Shown: positions 1-37,414, counted from the stretch's first letter. The stretch is DNA of 64,000 bases from Elephas maximus indicus (GCF_024166365.1 NC_064826.1:65179001-65243000), one strand, 5' to 3'. Notes: generated by a model from the sequence alone, not told the origin. Made by a program: numbers and translations.

Positions 1-1116
1 GTTTTCCCAAAATGCCAAATCACCATCATTCTCTAAGTGCCTTAGAAAAACTTTGTTTCTAAAGTGATTGCCTTAACGTCCTAAAGAAATAATCCAGCAA
101 GGAGTCCATACCTCTGAAGCAACAACAACAAAAAATAAAGATAACCAGTGACTAGCTACTGTCGAGTCATTTCAACTCATGGCGACCCTACGTGTGTCAG
201 AGTAGAACCATGTTCCATTGGGTCTTCAATGGCTGATTTTTCTGAAGTAGATCACCAGATGCCAGGCATCTCTGGGTGAACTTAACTGGTGACTTTGGAT
301 TAGCAGCATAACATGTTAACCATTTGTACCACCACCCAGGGACTCCTTTATATACCAGCTTTTCTAAGAAAATGATTTTTTAAGAAGTCATGTTTTCCTC
401 CTAGGTTATATCCTTCACAGGATAGCCAAATGTTGTTGATCTTTTTTTTAATTTTTGTTTACCTTTCTATTTTTCTCTTCTCAACATTCACAAGTTTAAA
501 TGGAGGGGAGAAGAAACCACAATTACTACCACCTCAACAACAATGTACTCTTTGGGGCACTTGGCTTTACCTCAGATAATTATGAAATCCATTCTGTACC
601 CATTTATTGAAGTAAACAAACCACCTCCTTAACTTGGTCAAAGAAACCAGTGTGTACAATTTTGGTAGTAACTTAAGGTTTGCTACCCTTATGTCCATGC
701 TGAGATAACAGTCACTCTTAAAATTTTCACATGTGACAACACTCCCCGAATTTTAAGATTTTCCTACATGCCTTTGCTAGAACTGGAAAAGCAAGAGTAA
801 TAGAAGAGTTGGAGTAATTAGATTAATTTGCTAAGAAAGCTGTACGTAGAAGGAAAAAAAATTTTTTTTTTATGCCAGTATGTCTAATGCCATAACTAAG
901 GAGATACTCTTGGAATTGAGATGTAATTTATTAACGCCCACTTAGCTTTCTGGCCCATGGAACTGGCATCCCTGGGTGGTACTGGAATTCTGACATTACA
1001 TGAGATCATTCTGTTCTCCTTTATTTTCTGAAGAAGACACATGTTTTAGAGAAAGTACTTTTTAAGTCACAAACAACTTTTTAAGACATCATGATTGACA
1101 TGACAATTTCAGCTAT
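1..1116. other. PON1 3' flank
   Basis: AT-rich, with one SINE (120-346) and further AATAAA hexamers on the minus strand, so part of it may be 3' UTR. No other gene or recognisable element is seen. Confidence 0.5.
120..346 (-). repeat. tRNA-derived afrotherian SINE (AfroSINE type), long form
   Basis: Minus-orientation copy: the tail (ACTGTCGAGTCATTTCAACTC) leads on the plus strand and the 5' end (accacccagggactcc) closes it. It has the extra internal block lacking in short-form copies. It lies in the PON1 3' flank. Confidence 0.8.
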
Positions 1117-1138
1117 TTTATTGAAAAGAATTTTTATT
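1117..1138 (-). promoter_or_regulatory. Candidate PON1 polyadenylation signals
   Basis: Two AATAAA hexamers on the minus strand (1138-1133 and 1122-1117) lie 227-248 nt downstream of the stop codon. Others occur near 1025. Which one is used cannot be decided from sequence. Confidence 0.4.
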
Positions 1139-1364
1139 GGTGAGTGAAGTTTTCAAGTATTCTGAGACCAAAGTGATTTCATACTCAGAACAGCCTTACA
1201 CATTGTATCTGCTACAAGTTAAATAGCACGTTGATCCCTCATGATGTCCAAATTTAGGGTCTAAATTCATTGTTCAGATGAGATCACTGCAGCCCCTTAG
1301 AATGTGGCAACTGGTTGAAAATGATGGGCTGATGGTTTCCATGGTATGAATGCAAATAGGCCTG

Positions 1365-26363
<24,999 letters not shown>

Positions 26364-26600
26364 GGCCTTGAACGGACAGATGGTCTGACGCGTGGATGCC
26401 CCGACAAGCCTGGAGAGCCTGCCTGCCTGCAGCTAGAGCCCAGCACTGGCCGCGCTGGGATTGACCAGTCCCGCCGCACCCCTCCCGGCCCCGCCCCGCC
26501 AGGTCCAAAGCTCGCAGGGCCGGAGGCGCGCACCGACGGCATGGGCTCGGGTTCAGCGCCCGGGTCCGGAGCTGCTCTCTCTGGGTCAGGTGCCTCGTAC
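26364..26600 (-). promoter_or_regulatory. PON1 5' UTR and GC-rich promoter
   Basis: The only clearly CpG-rich stretch of the window. A double GC box (CCCCGCCCCGCC on the plus strand, 26489-26500) lies about 126-137 bp upstream of the ATG. I see no TATA box. Human PON1 is known to have a TATA-less, Sp1-dependent promoter just upstream of the ATG, so this is its likely counterpart. The transcription start is not determined. Confidence 0.75.
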
Positions 26601-26974
26601 TGCTCCACCGGATTTTAAAGACAGGACTTTGAGAACAGCCGCCTAGACCCTGCAAGGTGGGGAGAGCAAGCAAATTGGAGAAAATGGAGAGGCGTGGGAA
26701 AGGGGAGCCAAGCTTTGGTGAGCGCTCACTTTGTACTAACAAGGTCTTAATCCTTGTGACCCAGGCAGGTGCAGTAACTTGATCAGGGTGACAGCCAGAA
26801 GAGGCAAAGAAGGGAAAGATGTGGTTGGGACCCCTGATATCTAACTCCATTCCCACCCAGCTACCACTTTCCCTCACCTTCAAACATCTGGATTTTAAGC
26901 ATCTCGTTCTCTCATCACCATTCCTGTCCTTACAGCCAAACTCAGGCACATCACTCCCATATTCCTTCCCTCCA

Positions 26975-27250
26975 CACACATTTACTGACCACCTGCCCAG
27001 TGCCAGGCACTGTTCTAGATGCTGGAAGGACATGACAAATATTCCCATCTTGTTTACATTCCAATGGAAGGGAAGGGGGAGAGAGATAATAAATAAGTAA
27101 AATATATCTCCATTACATATATAGTGGAAAATGCTATGGAGAAAAATCAGGGGAGGGAGATAGGCAATGATGGAGATGCCAGTTGAGAAAGGGAAGTCAG
27201 GGAAGGACTCAATGATAGGAGACATTGAAGCAGAGACCTGAGGCAGTACC
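26975..27250 (-). repeat. L2 LINE fragment, antisense
   Basis: Plus strand reads 'cagtgccaggcactgttcta' then 'gggaaggactcaatg', the L2 3' end in complement. It lies about 0.6 kb upstream of the PON1 ATG. Confidence 0.6.
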
Positions 27251-27529
27251 TCTGTAAGCCCATCTCTCTTGTGTTTCTTGCTTCTGTAAAGGTCAGCCCC
27301 TGCATTTGTCCCCAGTCCATTTCCTCCTTTCCTCCTTAAAGATTTTGGACTCACAATTACACCATCTCTCGCCTGCAACCCTCTTCTCTTTCTCTCTCCT
27401 GGAATATTGCTGTTAGATACTAATATGATTTAGCATCACTCTTTCCTTTCTCTTTGTTCCTCCTGTTTTCGTTTTTGTTTTTTTAAATCTCCTCCAAAGG
27501 TTTGTCAACAGTGCCTGGTTCCATTTTAT

Positions 27530-28235
27530 TGTGCCCATAGCAGATTAAAAATGGTTTCAAATTTCTTGATACTCCTCCCATTGAGAGGCAAGGCCTCTGA
27601 CCCCTCTCCTTGAATCTGTGCAGTTTCTGTTAATGCTTTAGTTAATAGAAGATAATAGTGGTGCAATGGATAAGCACTCCAGTGTGAACTGAAAGGTTGA
27701 TGGTTTGAACCCACCTGGCAGCTGCTCAGGAGAAAGACCTAGTGATCTGCTCTGGCAATGATTACAGCCTACAAAACCTTATGGACAATTCTACTCTGTC
27801 ACATAGCATCAATGTGAGTCAAAAATTGACTCAACGGCACCTAATAACAACAAATGGTACAGTTTTCAGACACAGCATTAAAAGACAGTGGCCTCTACTT
27901 CCTGCCACTTAGAACACTTGCTATTAAACCTGGAGCCTTTGTGTGATAAATCTGACTACCCCGCTGGACAGTCCATGTGAAAGGCCTTGAGACACATGGA
28001 GAGGGGGTGTGGTCAGCTAAAGCCAGCCATCCAGCCGTCTCCACCATGAAGTATTCGTGAGTGAAGTCTTCTTGAACCCTCCTGACTTGCTCAGCCACCA
28101 CCTGAACATCACTGATAAACCCCAATTGACATCATGTGGAACAGAAGAACCTATATGCTGAGCTGTGCCCAAGCCCCTTACTCATTGTCTAGGAGCATAA
28201 TAAAATGATTGCTTGGTGTAGCAAATAACTTTGGG
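27530..28235 (+). mobile_element. MLT1-like MaLR LTR remnant (SINE-interrupted)
   Basis: 'cttgatactcctcccattga' before the SINE at 27656 and 'gacagtggcctctacttcct' after it follow the MLT1 pattern, ending near an AATAAA at 28198. Heavily diverged, with no coding sequence. Confidence 0.5.
27656..27853 (+). repeat. SINE (AfroSINE type), long form
   Basis: Starts 'gtggtgcaatggataagc' and ends 'cggcacctaataacaacaaa', an RTE-like AAC-rich tail rather than the T-rich tail of other copies. Confidence 0.8.
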
Positions 28236-29035
28236 GAATATCTCCAGTCTCCCATTCTCTCTTTAACCTGTTCTAATATGGTTTGTGTTCTTTCTTTTCA
28301 ACTGAAGAATTCCTTCTTATTAACACCACCCATAACATTCATGTTATCAAACCCAATAGTTACTTCTCTGCCTTAATCATACTTAACTCATAACCACATT
28401 GGACACAGATCACCATTCACATCTTTTCAAACACTTTCTTCTCTTGGATTTGGTGGTCCCACTCTCTCACAGTTTTGTTTTGCTTTTTTTTTTTCCCTCA
28501 TACTTTCTCAGTCTTCTTGGCAGGATCCTCCTGTCACTGACCTCTAAATGCTGAAGTACCCTACAACTAGTCCTGAGATATCTCTGTTTCTACATTCTCC
28601 CTTGAGGTATCTCATCGATTCCAGAGGATTTAAATGCCATCAATACGCTGATATTTTCAAAATATATACACCCAGCTCAAGCCTCTCACTGTAGTTCTTG
28701 ATTCATGCATTTAACCACCCAACAAATCATAGCTGATCACTTGAGCTAAAGTAGCATACCCCACCTCCAGCAACTTTTTGACATTATCCAACTTTTTCAT
28801 TACTTCATTTTTTTCAGAAATAATCTTATTTATTTATACATCCATAGTCTGTTGCTGCTTGCAGGAATAGAAGCTCCGTGATGTCAGAGACTTTGTCTTA
28901 TTCCTCATTATGACCCCAGGACATAGGAAAGAGCCTGACAAAGAGTGGTTCCTTATTAGATATTTAGCTGCTGGCGTATGTTCACCTTGTACTCACTGTC
29001 TACCTAGTTGACAATCTCACTTGGCTGTCTAATAA

Positions 29036-29226
29036 ACCAGTTGTTGCCAAGTTGACTCCAACTCATGGCAACCTCGTGTGCGTCAGAGTAGAACGGCACT
29101 CCATTTCTGATTTTTCAGAAGTATATCACCAGGCCTTTCATCTGGGGCACCTCTGAGTGGACTTGAACCTCCAGCCTTTTAGTTAGCAGCCAAATGCCTT
29201 AACTATTTGCACGACTCAGGGAGTCT
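29036..29226 (-). repeat. SINE (AfroSINE type), long form
   Basis: Inserted in the L2. The shared 'tctaataaa' on both sides (about 29026-29035 and 29231-29240) looks like the decayed target duplication. Confidence 0.8.
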
Positions 29227-29419
29227 GGATATCTAATAAAATAGGCTCCTCAAAATGTATCCAAAGCAGAACTCTTTATCCTTCCACCCCAACATGTTCT
29301 TTTCTCCAAGTTTCACACTTCAAGAAATGACACCACTTACCATCCAATTGCTCAAGACAAACCCCCACACTCTCTTGCAGCAAATAGATCAGTCAGTCCC
29401 ATAAGCTCTCCTCTGGCAT

Positions 29420-29930
29420 TTGTTATCTATTGCAATAAATCAAGCCAAAATTAAGCTGCTTAAAACAACAAAAATTTATTATCTCATACTTTTTGTGTGT
29501 CAGGAATCTGGAATTAGCTTAACTGGGTGCCTTTGGTTCAAGTTGTCTCATGAGTTTGTAGCTGAGCCATTGGCCAGAGCTGTGGTCTCATTTGAAGGCT
29601 CAACTGGACTGGAGGTATAGACATGAGATCAGTTTCCAAGCACTCTCACATGGTTGTTAGCAGGCTTCAGTTCCTCACTACATGACCCCCCCACAGAGCT
29701 GTAGCATGATAAGGTAGCTGGCTTCCCCCAGGGTGAGCAATCCAAGAAACAGAAAGTGTGTGCCCTCAAAATGGAAGCTACAGACTCTTAACAATTTAAC
29801 TTTGGAAGTGACATCACCATAATTTCTACCAAGTCTAGCTCTCACTTAAGGGAAAAGAAAGTTAAGTTCCACCTCTGGAGGGGAGGTATATCAGAGAACG
29901 TGTGGACATATTTTTACAGGTATCATAACT
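29420..29930 (-). mobile_element. MLT1-like MaLR LTR, antisense
   Basis: Plus strand reads 'tttgttatctattgcaataa' then 'gcttaaaacaacaaaaattt' through 'gaacgtgtggacatattttt', the complement of an MLT1 LTR. Non-coding. Confidence 0.6.
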
Positions 29931-30322
29931 TCCAAATAAATCTTGTATCAATCCTCCTCTCTTTATTTCCACTGCCAACACTCTGGTCCAAGCCACCATT
30001 GTCTCTAGGTTGGAGCAACCTCTTGACTGCTGTCTCCTCTGACTCCTCAATTCATTCTCCTCGCCACAGCTAGAGTAATCTTTTAAAAATGTAAATCAGA
30101 TCATATCATTTCCCTGCTCAAATTTCTCCCTCTCATGGCTTCTCATTTTTCTTTCTTATCCTGACTTAAAAGGTCCCATATGATCTGGCTGGTGCCTACT
30201 CATCTGACCTAATTTCTTATCATTCACTAAGTATAATCTTCCAGAAACATTACTTTCGTAACATTCTATAAACATGCTGCACTTATTCCATCTCACCTTT
30301 TTGCCTTTGCTATCCTTTGGCA

Positions 30323-30445
30323 GGAGACCCTGGTGGTATAGTGGTTAAGAGCTGTGGCTGCTAACCAAAATGTCAGCAGTTTGAATCTACCAGGCAGTCC
30401 TTGGAAACTCTATGCAGCACCAGGTTTGGGTTTTTTTGTTTTTGG
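30323..30445 (+). repeat. SINE, internally deleted
   Basis: The tRNA-like 5' part is intact ('ggagaccctggtggtatagt'), then it jumps from 'ctctatgcagcac' to the T-rich tail, lacking the 'gtcgctatgagtc' segment. Confidence 0.75.
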
Positions 30446-30698
30446 ATTTTTTTGGTTGGAATGCTCTCCCCATCCTCTCATCTGTTCCAGTTTCTCTTTG
30501 CTCCTTCCATTTCTCTTCTTTGTCATTAAGATCTTAGCTAAAATGTTACTTCTTCAGAGAGGCCTTCTCCAACGCCGCTATCTACAGTAGCCTCCTCCCA
30601 CACACTCTCCTACTGCCAATCACTAAGACCTTCGAGCTGATAGTCAAAACAGTTAGCACCAGACTTACTGATTGTTAGAATAGAGACATACTTCTCCA

Positions 30699-30855
30699 TA
30701 ACCCAGTGCTGTCAAGTCAATTCCAACTCATAGCGACCCTATAGGACGGAGTAGAACTGCCCCACAGAGTTTCCAAGGAGCACCTGGCGGATTTGAACTG
30801 CCGACTCTTTGGTTAGCAGCCATAGCACTTAACCACTACGCCACCAGGGTTTCCA
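30699..30855 (-). repeat. SINE (AfroSINE type), short form
   Basis: From 'cagtgctgtcaagtcaattc' to 'acgccaccagggtttcc'. Little diverged. Confidence 0.88.
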
Positions 30856-32600
30856 TACTTCTCCATACTGGCTGGTAAATAGCTACTTCTTCAAGCCCCT
30901 CCAAAAAGCTCCCCCACAACAAGAACCATTACCCTCTCCTGGAACTCCCCTAGTTTAGCATGGTCCAGCAACTAAGGAGTTACTGCCTGTTAACAACAGA
31001 GATCTCCAGGATCTTGCTCACAAATCGTGTCCTGTTAACTTGTGGCTGATTGAGGCTATGCTATACTGGTTGTTAAAGACACTATCACCTCTGTCTTCAC
31101 AGCAAATTCATATAAAGTAGGCATAAGGAGGCAAGAATGAAGGGTGGGTTGAATAGACAAAATATTACTTCCCCTCTTCCTCTGACCCAGTCGTCCTATC
31201 AAAGAGCACAGGTAGACTTTCCCACACAGAAATTCTATTAGATGTTTGTCCTCTGTACTCCTTTCTCTCTTTTCTCAGCCAATCTTATCCTCCTTCCCTT
31301 CCCAGCCTATTCATTTGTTTCAAAGCCAAGAACGATCTTTGCCCAAGTCAACCCACGAGATAGAGCAACGTGGGATGTGCTGCAAAGATAGAGACTATAT
31401 GTTGTATAGTTGACTTCTGTTGTGACCCAAACACTTAATCTAACTAAATGTTTCCCCATCCCCACCCCCAACATTCACAGGTTAATTTACTATGTAAAGA
31501 GAGGAGGAAAAGAGGGGAGGGAAGAGGGTGACTATCCAAATCCAAAAGAAGATACTCCTTGGCTTCTGATCCCCATCTCTTAGGGGAGAGGCGTATATTT
31601 CTCTGAAGTCAGAATCTAACTGAGCATATGATTTGCTACTCCCTATTGAGAACTTATCTTTTACTATTCTCCAGTCTATTTGGAAAGATTAATCACTGGT
31701 AAGTCCATAAAGGGGCTGGGAGGTCCCATTATTTCTCTTCCTCTCTTATTTCCAACTTTCCCTGTCTTTTTCCCCCTAAGGTTCACAGGGCATGAAGTAT
31801 TTCCACACTTGGTTCTAGAATCATAAGATGATTGAAGCTACTTGAAGGAGCTAAAGTTTCTAAAGTCAAGAGTAAAGGTGAGGGGATGAGGTAGAATTTA
31901 GGGGTGCTGGTGTGTCAACTTGTGTTCTGAGGGTGCATGGAGTACAATAGATAAGGGTGGCCCAGTTATTTCAGGCTGTGACATGTTTTCTAAGGGAGAG
32001 TCATTCTCAGTTCTTGTTGGAATAAAGGAGGATAAATACTTAGCCCCAGGAACAAGATTCTTGGTGCTTCCAAGAGTAAAATCCATAGAACATTACTGTC
32101 AACATCCAGAGACCTCTTTATAAAGGAATATGAATGGATGCTCACATGGGTTTTATCATTTAAAGCATAAGTTTATAGTACAAATCATCCATAAATTATA
32201 CAATATGCATCTGCTTTCCAATTTCTTTGTTCTTCTCTGTGAGACACTATAGCAGTGATTCATACCTGTTTTTGAAAGGACCAACCCACTTTGAGACTGA
32301 AGAATGCAGTAAACCATATCCTTAGATTCGTACCTACACACAACATCATTATTAGAGTCCAAGGGTTTCATACACTCATCCCTGAAGCCCACCTTGACCT
32401 TCCCAGATATAATGAATGCTTGTCTAAAAAAAATGTGAACCCTATTGAATAGTTAATGATATCCAGTGGGCTATCAATTACTTTGAAATGGTCTACTCTC
32501 TGTGAACCTCTTGCCGTAGGCCTTTGCATCCCCTCTCCTTTTGTCTAAAAACACTTTTGTCCATAATCTCTCTATTCTCTATTTTTGGCTTGGCTATATA
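30856..32600. other. Unassigned intergenic sequence
   Basis: No gene or long open frame. A possible MER5-like fragment lies near 32245-32400. Nothing else recognised. Confidence 0.5.
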
Positions 32601-32752
32601 AATGCTGGTGACATTGTAGTTAAGTGCTACGGCTGCTAATCAAAAGACTGGCAGGTTGAATCCACCAGGCACTCCTTGGAAACCCTATGTGGCAGTTCTA
32701 TTCTGTCCTATAGGGTTGCTATGAGCCAAAATCCACTTGACGGCAACAGGTT
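32601..32752 (+). repeat. SINE (AfroSINE type), short form
   Basis: 'ggtgacattgtagttaagtg' to 'cacttgacggcaacaggtta'. Confidence 0.85.
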
Positions 32753-32816
32753 ATATCCTACTTCCTTCTTCCGGCATCAGTTTGGAATTCACTTCTGCTA
32801 GGTTCCCTGAAGTGTT

Positions 32817-32874
32817 CTGCTAGGGTCGCTGTGAGTCAGAATTGACTCAATGGCACACAAAAACAACAACAGCA
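32817..32874 (+). repeat. SINE/RTE 3' tail fragment
   Basis: Only 'agggtcgctgtgagtcagaa' and an AAC-rich tail remain. Confidence 0.7.
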
Positions 32875-33057
32875 GTGTTCTCTGATCCCTAAATCTTAGT
32901 CTTCTCATATGTCTCATTCTACCATGCATCTTTATTATAATTCTTATCCCTTATTACTTACTACCCTATTACTTTTCAGTTTTTCTCACTAACAGTAAGC
33001 CTTTATAAAAATTCCCTGTTTTTTTTATTTTTTATTATAGCCCTGTGTATTAGTTTT

Positions 33058-33268
33058 GAAGGAGTCCTAGTGGCACAGTGGTTAAAGTGCTAAGCTGCTA
33101 ACCAAAAGGTTGATGGTTTTCGAATGCACCAGCCGCTCCATGGGAGAAAGATGTGGCAGCTTGCTTCTGTAAAGATTACAGCCTTGCAAACCCTATGGGG
33201 CAGTTTTACTCTGTCTCATAAGGTCGCTATGAGTCAGAATCGACTCAATGGCAACGAGTTTGGGTATT
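33058..33268 (+). repeat. SINE (AfroSINE type), long form
   Basis: Near-complete copy from 'gaaggagtcctagtggcaca' to 'cgactcaatggcaacgagtt', including the internal 'aaagattacagcc' block. Confidence 0.88.
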
Positions 33269-33440
33269 AGTGTCTTCCAAGAGAGGAAGTAACGTTGTTG
33301 GCAGTAGTTGCAATGTTCTCAAGTGCCTGATAGGCTAGGAAGAAGACAGGCTGCATACAAGGAAAGAAATAGATAAACACGATGATTTCATAGGGTGAGG
33401 AGTGTTATAAAAGCAAAAGTGATAGAGTCCTTAACAGGCA

Positions 33441-33919
33441 GCATTAGTTTTGTTCTTAGCCCTGCTATGACAAAGTACCACAAGCTGGGTGTCTTTAAAC
33501 AACTGAAATCTATTCTCTTATAACTCTAGAGGCTAGAAGTCTGAATTCAAGGTGTTGGCAGGGCCAAGAGCTTTTCAAAAGCTCTAAGGGAGAACCTTAG
33601 AGGCAAGACCCTTATCTCTTTCAGTTTCTGGTAGCCCCAAGCCTTCCTTGGCTAGTGACAGCATAACTCCAATCTCCTCCTCTGTCTTCACATGGCCGGC
33701 TTCCCTCAGAATCTCTCTACCTGTGCCTCTTCTCCTTTTGTAAAAGCACCAGTCATATTGGATTAGAACCCTCCTTACTCCAATACAACCTCATGTTACC
33801 TTAATTATATCTGTAAGGGTTCTTATTCCAAATAAGATCACATCCACAGGTACCAGAGGTTAGTATTTCAGCATATTGGGTGGATGGGGGGGTGGGGATG
33901 AAAAATTCATCCCATAACA
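33441..33919 (-). mobile_element. MaLR LTR (MLT1/MST-like), antisense
   Basis: Plus strand runs 'tgctatgacaaagtaccaca', 'gtcttcacatggccggc', 'ccaaataagatcacatccac', and ends 'cccataaca'. This is the complement of a TGTTATGG-starting LTR. Non-coding. Confidence 0.65.
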
Positions 33920-34950
33920 CCGTGGTGCCTGATATAACTCCTAACACAAGGTAGGTGATCAATAAATATTGTTGGATAAATTAATACATAAATGGTAGAA
34001 AAACAGAAAGAGTTACAGGAGACTCTGGAATACTTATTATACTATATTTTATTTACCTTAAGATGCTATCAATGATAAGGTACAAAATTTTATTTTGTGT
34101 ACCACTAGGAAAAAAACAATTAATCTACAACACAGCGCTAAGATACCCAATGTTCAAAAAAGTATATACTAAAGTCCATGAGATATGAAAATTTTGAATT
34201 TATGGAAGTTCTTATAATTTACAATTTTTTATCACCACCAATTCATAACCCAACATTAAAAAAAATTCTACAAAAAAACTCAGACCTCCCCTTGACTTTT
34301 ATAACTCCTTTGCATTTCCCCTCCACCCTCAGATGCTAAACACTTATTTGTTTGCATACATTCATATGTTACTTCCTAAATATATTTGGTGAAGAGCATG
34401 TCTACTAATTCTTTTGTTTTCCCACAAAGAGCCTGATTCACTGTGTATTCAGTAAAAACTGCCAATGCATTGGCAGAGAACCAGAGCCAAATTTGCAAAG
34501 TTTAATTGTGTGCAGGCACAGACTGGTGGATTTGGTTACTATGCTAAGTAATTTTCCTCCACGGAAGAGGCTGAACCTCATTGGCTATGGCTGCAATGTT
34601 CTCAAGTGCCTGAAAGCACAAAATTCCAATATCAGAAGAATGCCAATAATACCATTCTGCATGAGGGAGCTGTGGTAAAGAGAAAAAAATTGGACTTTGA
34701 ACACTGAATTCTATATTTGCGGCAATGACATCTATAAAATGGAGAGAATTCCTGCACATTTGCAGTATAAAATAAATGAAAAAATGTCTGTAAAACCACT
34801 ATACAGATGTAAAGCAATGCAATGCATACTATAAAGTTCTTTCCAAGCCTAAAAGTTTACAAGGTGCTTTCACCTCTATTATCTCGCAGCATCCTGGTAA
34901 AAAGGGTAGGGCTAAAATTTTAGAAAAAGTCATCCAGTAGGAAGTATAAT
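33920..34950. other. Unassigned intergenic sequence
   Basis: AT-rich. No gene, RNA or repeat is identified with confidence. Confidence 0.5.
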
Positions 34951-34951
34951 C

Positions 34952-35118
34952 AAAACCAAACCAAACCCATTGCCATCGAGTTGATTCCAACTCATAGCAA
35001 CCCTATCAGACAGAGTAGAACTGCCCCATAGGGTTTCCAAGGAGCACCTGGTGGATTCAAATTGCTGACCTCTTAATTAGCAGCCATAGCTGTTAACCAC
35101 TACACCACCAGGAGCCCC
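34952..35118 (-). repeat. SINE (AfroSINE type), short form
   Basis: Begins 'caaaccaaacccattgccat' (complement of the gggtttggttt tail) and closes at 'acaccaccaggagcccc'. Confidence 0.88.
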
Positions 35119-35237
35119 AAATCTGCAAGTCCAGATTTGCTGATCATAAATTTATATGCATCTAAACACAGAGCCTCAAAATATATAAATCAAAAACGAA
35201 CAGAAATAATAGGAGAAGAGACAAATCTATAACACTT

Positions 35238-35400
35238 TTGGAAACCCTGATGGCACAGTGGTTAAGAGTTCAGCTGCCGCCCAGAAGGTCAGCAGTTCAA
35301 ACCAACAGGCGCTCCTTGGAAACCCTGTGGAGCAGTTCTCCTCTGTCCTGTAGGGTGGCTATGAGTTGGAATTGACTCGACAGAAAAGGGTTTGGTTTTT
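35238..35400 (+). repeat. SINE (AfroSINE type), short form
   Basis: 'ggaaaccctgatggcacagt' to the 'aaaagggtttggttttt' tail. Inserted in the L1 remnant. Confidence 0.87.
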
Positions 35401-36751
35401 ATACTCACTTTGAGAGATTGTAACATGTCTCAATAATCAATAGAACAAGTGAACAAGAAATTTAGTAAGTATATAGCAGTTTTAACAACTTGATTAACAA
35501 ACCTAGCCTAATAGACATATTCAGAACATGTACCAAATAACTGCATTTTTTTCAATTGCACATGGAATATTTACAAAACAGATCATGCACTGGGCAAAAA
35601 TCAGGACCAAACAAATTTCAGAAGATTAAAATAAAAATAGAATTAATGTAGAAATCAATAACAGAAAGATAACTAGAGAATTCCCAAATCTTCGGGAATT
35701 GAGCCATTGACTTCTATATGGCTCGTAAGTTAAAAAAGAAATCACAATGCAGACTGTAAGCTATTTAGATGGAATGATAGTGAGAAATCGGGTATGTCAA
35801 AACCTGGAAGACGAAGCCAAAGCAATGCCTAAAAAATGTATGAGCCCACATGCATATATGTGCGGAAAGTAAATTTATTCCACTATTTTGAAAAGTTAGA
35901 TGAATAAGACAAATTCCTAAAATTACCAAAACAGACAGAAGAAGAAAGAGAAAATCTCGGTATTTCCGTTATTTATTAAAGAAATTTAATCCATAATTTT
36001 AAATCTCCCTGAGGGAAATTTCTAGTTCCAGGTAGTTATACCTGTGAATTCTTCCAAATATTTAAGGAAGAAAAACCAGTACATTTTATACAAACTCTTC
36101 CGAAAATAGACAAACAAGGAATTCTCAACTCTTTAATCAGGCCAACATGACCTTAATACCCAAACCCGACAAGTCAGTTACAAGAAAGGAAAATTAAAAT
36201 TTCAGGCCAGTCTTTCTCAAGAACACAGATGTGAATATCCTAAACAAAATATAACCAACTGAACCATAATATATAAAAAGGTAATACACCATGACCAAGT
36301 GGGTTGATGTCCAGTATGCAAGTTTAGTATGTTTGAAATCAATCAATATAATTAACATAATAATGGATATGACCATCTCAAAAAATGCAGAAATGATTTT
36401 TTTTTTAATATTCAAACTCATTTAGGGTTTAAAAAATAATAAAAAAAATTCTTAGTAAATTAGCTGTGCCAGTAGGGCTCCTGGTTTTGTATAGTAACAA
36501 ACAATTCGAAAATGAAAAAAAAAATTAAAAATATGCTCTTTAAAATACCATAAAAAATGGCAAATTCTTAGGAACGAATCTAACAGCAGATATGCAAAAC
36601 CTTTACCCCCAAAAACTCCAAAATGTTACTGATAGAAACTAAGAAAATGGAAATAAATGGACATATATAGCAATTTCAGGTATGGGAAAACTCAAAATTT
36701 AATAATATCCTTAATATTATTAAGATATTAACTCTTCCCAACTTGATTTAT

Positions 36752-36909
36752 GGAAACCCTGGTGGTGTAGTGGTTAAGAGCTACAGCTGCTAACCAAAAG
36801 ATTGGCAGTTCGAATCCGCCAGCGTTCCTTGGAAACTCTATGAGGCAGTTCTACTCTGTCCTACAGAGTCACTGTGAGTCAGAATCAATTCAACATCAAT
36901 GGGTTTTTT
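36752..36909 (+). repeat. SINE (AfroSINE type), short form, with target duplication
   Basis: Flanked by a perfect 12-bp duplication aacttgatttat (36740-36751 and 36910-36921). Removing one copy restores the continuous L1 sequence. tRNA-like boxes 'tagtggttaagagc' and 'cagttcgaatccgcc' are clear. Confidence 0.92.
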
Positions 36910-37414
36910 AACTTGATTTATAGATTCGTTGTAATCCCAATCACAATCCTAGCAAGTTATTTTGTGGATATAAGTAAAGTGATTCTAAAGTTTACATGGA
37001 AAGGCAAAAGGCCCCAAATAGCCAACACAACACTAAAGAATATAGTTAGAGAGTTGACACCACCCAACTTCAAGACTTGCTACAAAACTACAGTGAACCA
37101 GATATTGTGAAATTGGTGAAGGCATAGACAAATAGATCAGTGGAACATAATAGAGAGCCCAGAAACAGACCCACACAAACATATTCAACAGATCTTTGAT
37201 AAAGGAGCAATGGTTTTAAAACCTGGTGATGGATTAAAATTACATGGGGAGCTGTTATAAAATAACGGTGTCAGGACCCCATCTAGGTGGGGATGTCAGA
37301 CTCCACTTTTGTAGTACACTCTCCTGCCCTGCAGAGGCAGAAACTAGAAACTACATTTCCCAAACTCTCTTGAAGCCAAAGTACAGGATGTAATTTGGTA
37401 TCTGTAACTCATAA

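Larger units (their letters stand above)
28270..30680 (+). mobile_element. L2 LINE remnant, sense, broken by later insertions
   Basis: Follows the L2 order: 'tttaaatgccatcaatacgc', 'gtctaataaa' before the SINE, 'ctctggtccaagccaccatt', 'cttttaaaaatgtaaatcag', then 'cagagaggccttctccaac' at the 3' end. It is interrupted by a SINE (29036), an MLT1-like LTR (29420) and a SINE piece (30323). No open frame survives. Confidence 0.65.
35125..37235 (+). mobile_element. L1 LINE remnant (ORF2 region), sense
   Basis: The 3' part (36910-37110) translates to an L1 ORF2-like stretch, KFTWKGKRPQIANTTLK then FKTCYKTTV. Upstream sequence follows the ORF2 nucleotide pattern with many stops. SINEs sit inside it at 35238 and 36752. 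Inactive. Confidence 0.75.

Noticed and set aside
36752-36909. tRNA gene, from A- and B-box-like sequence
   Set aside because: The tRNA-like part is the head of a SINE with tail and target duplication; no proper cloverleaf or 3' end.
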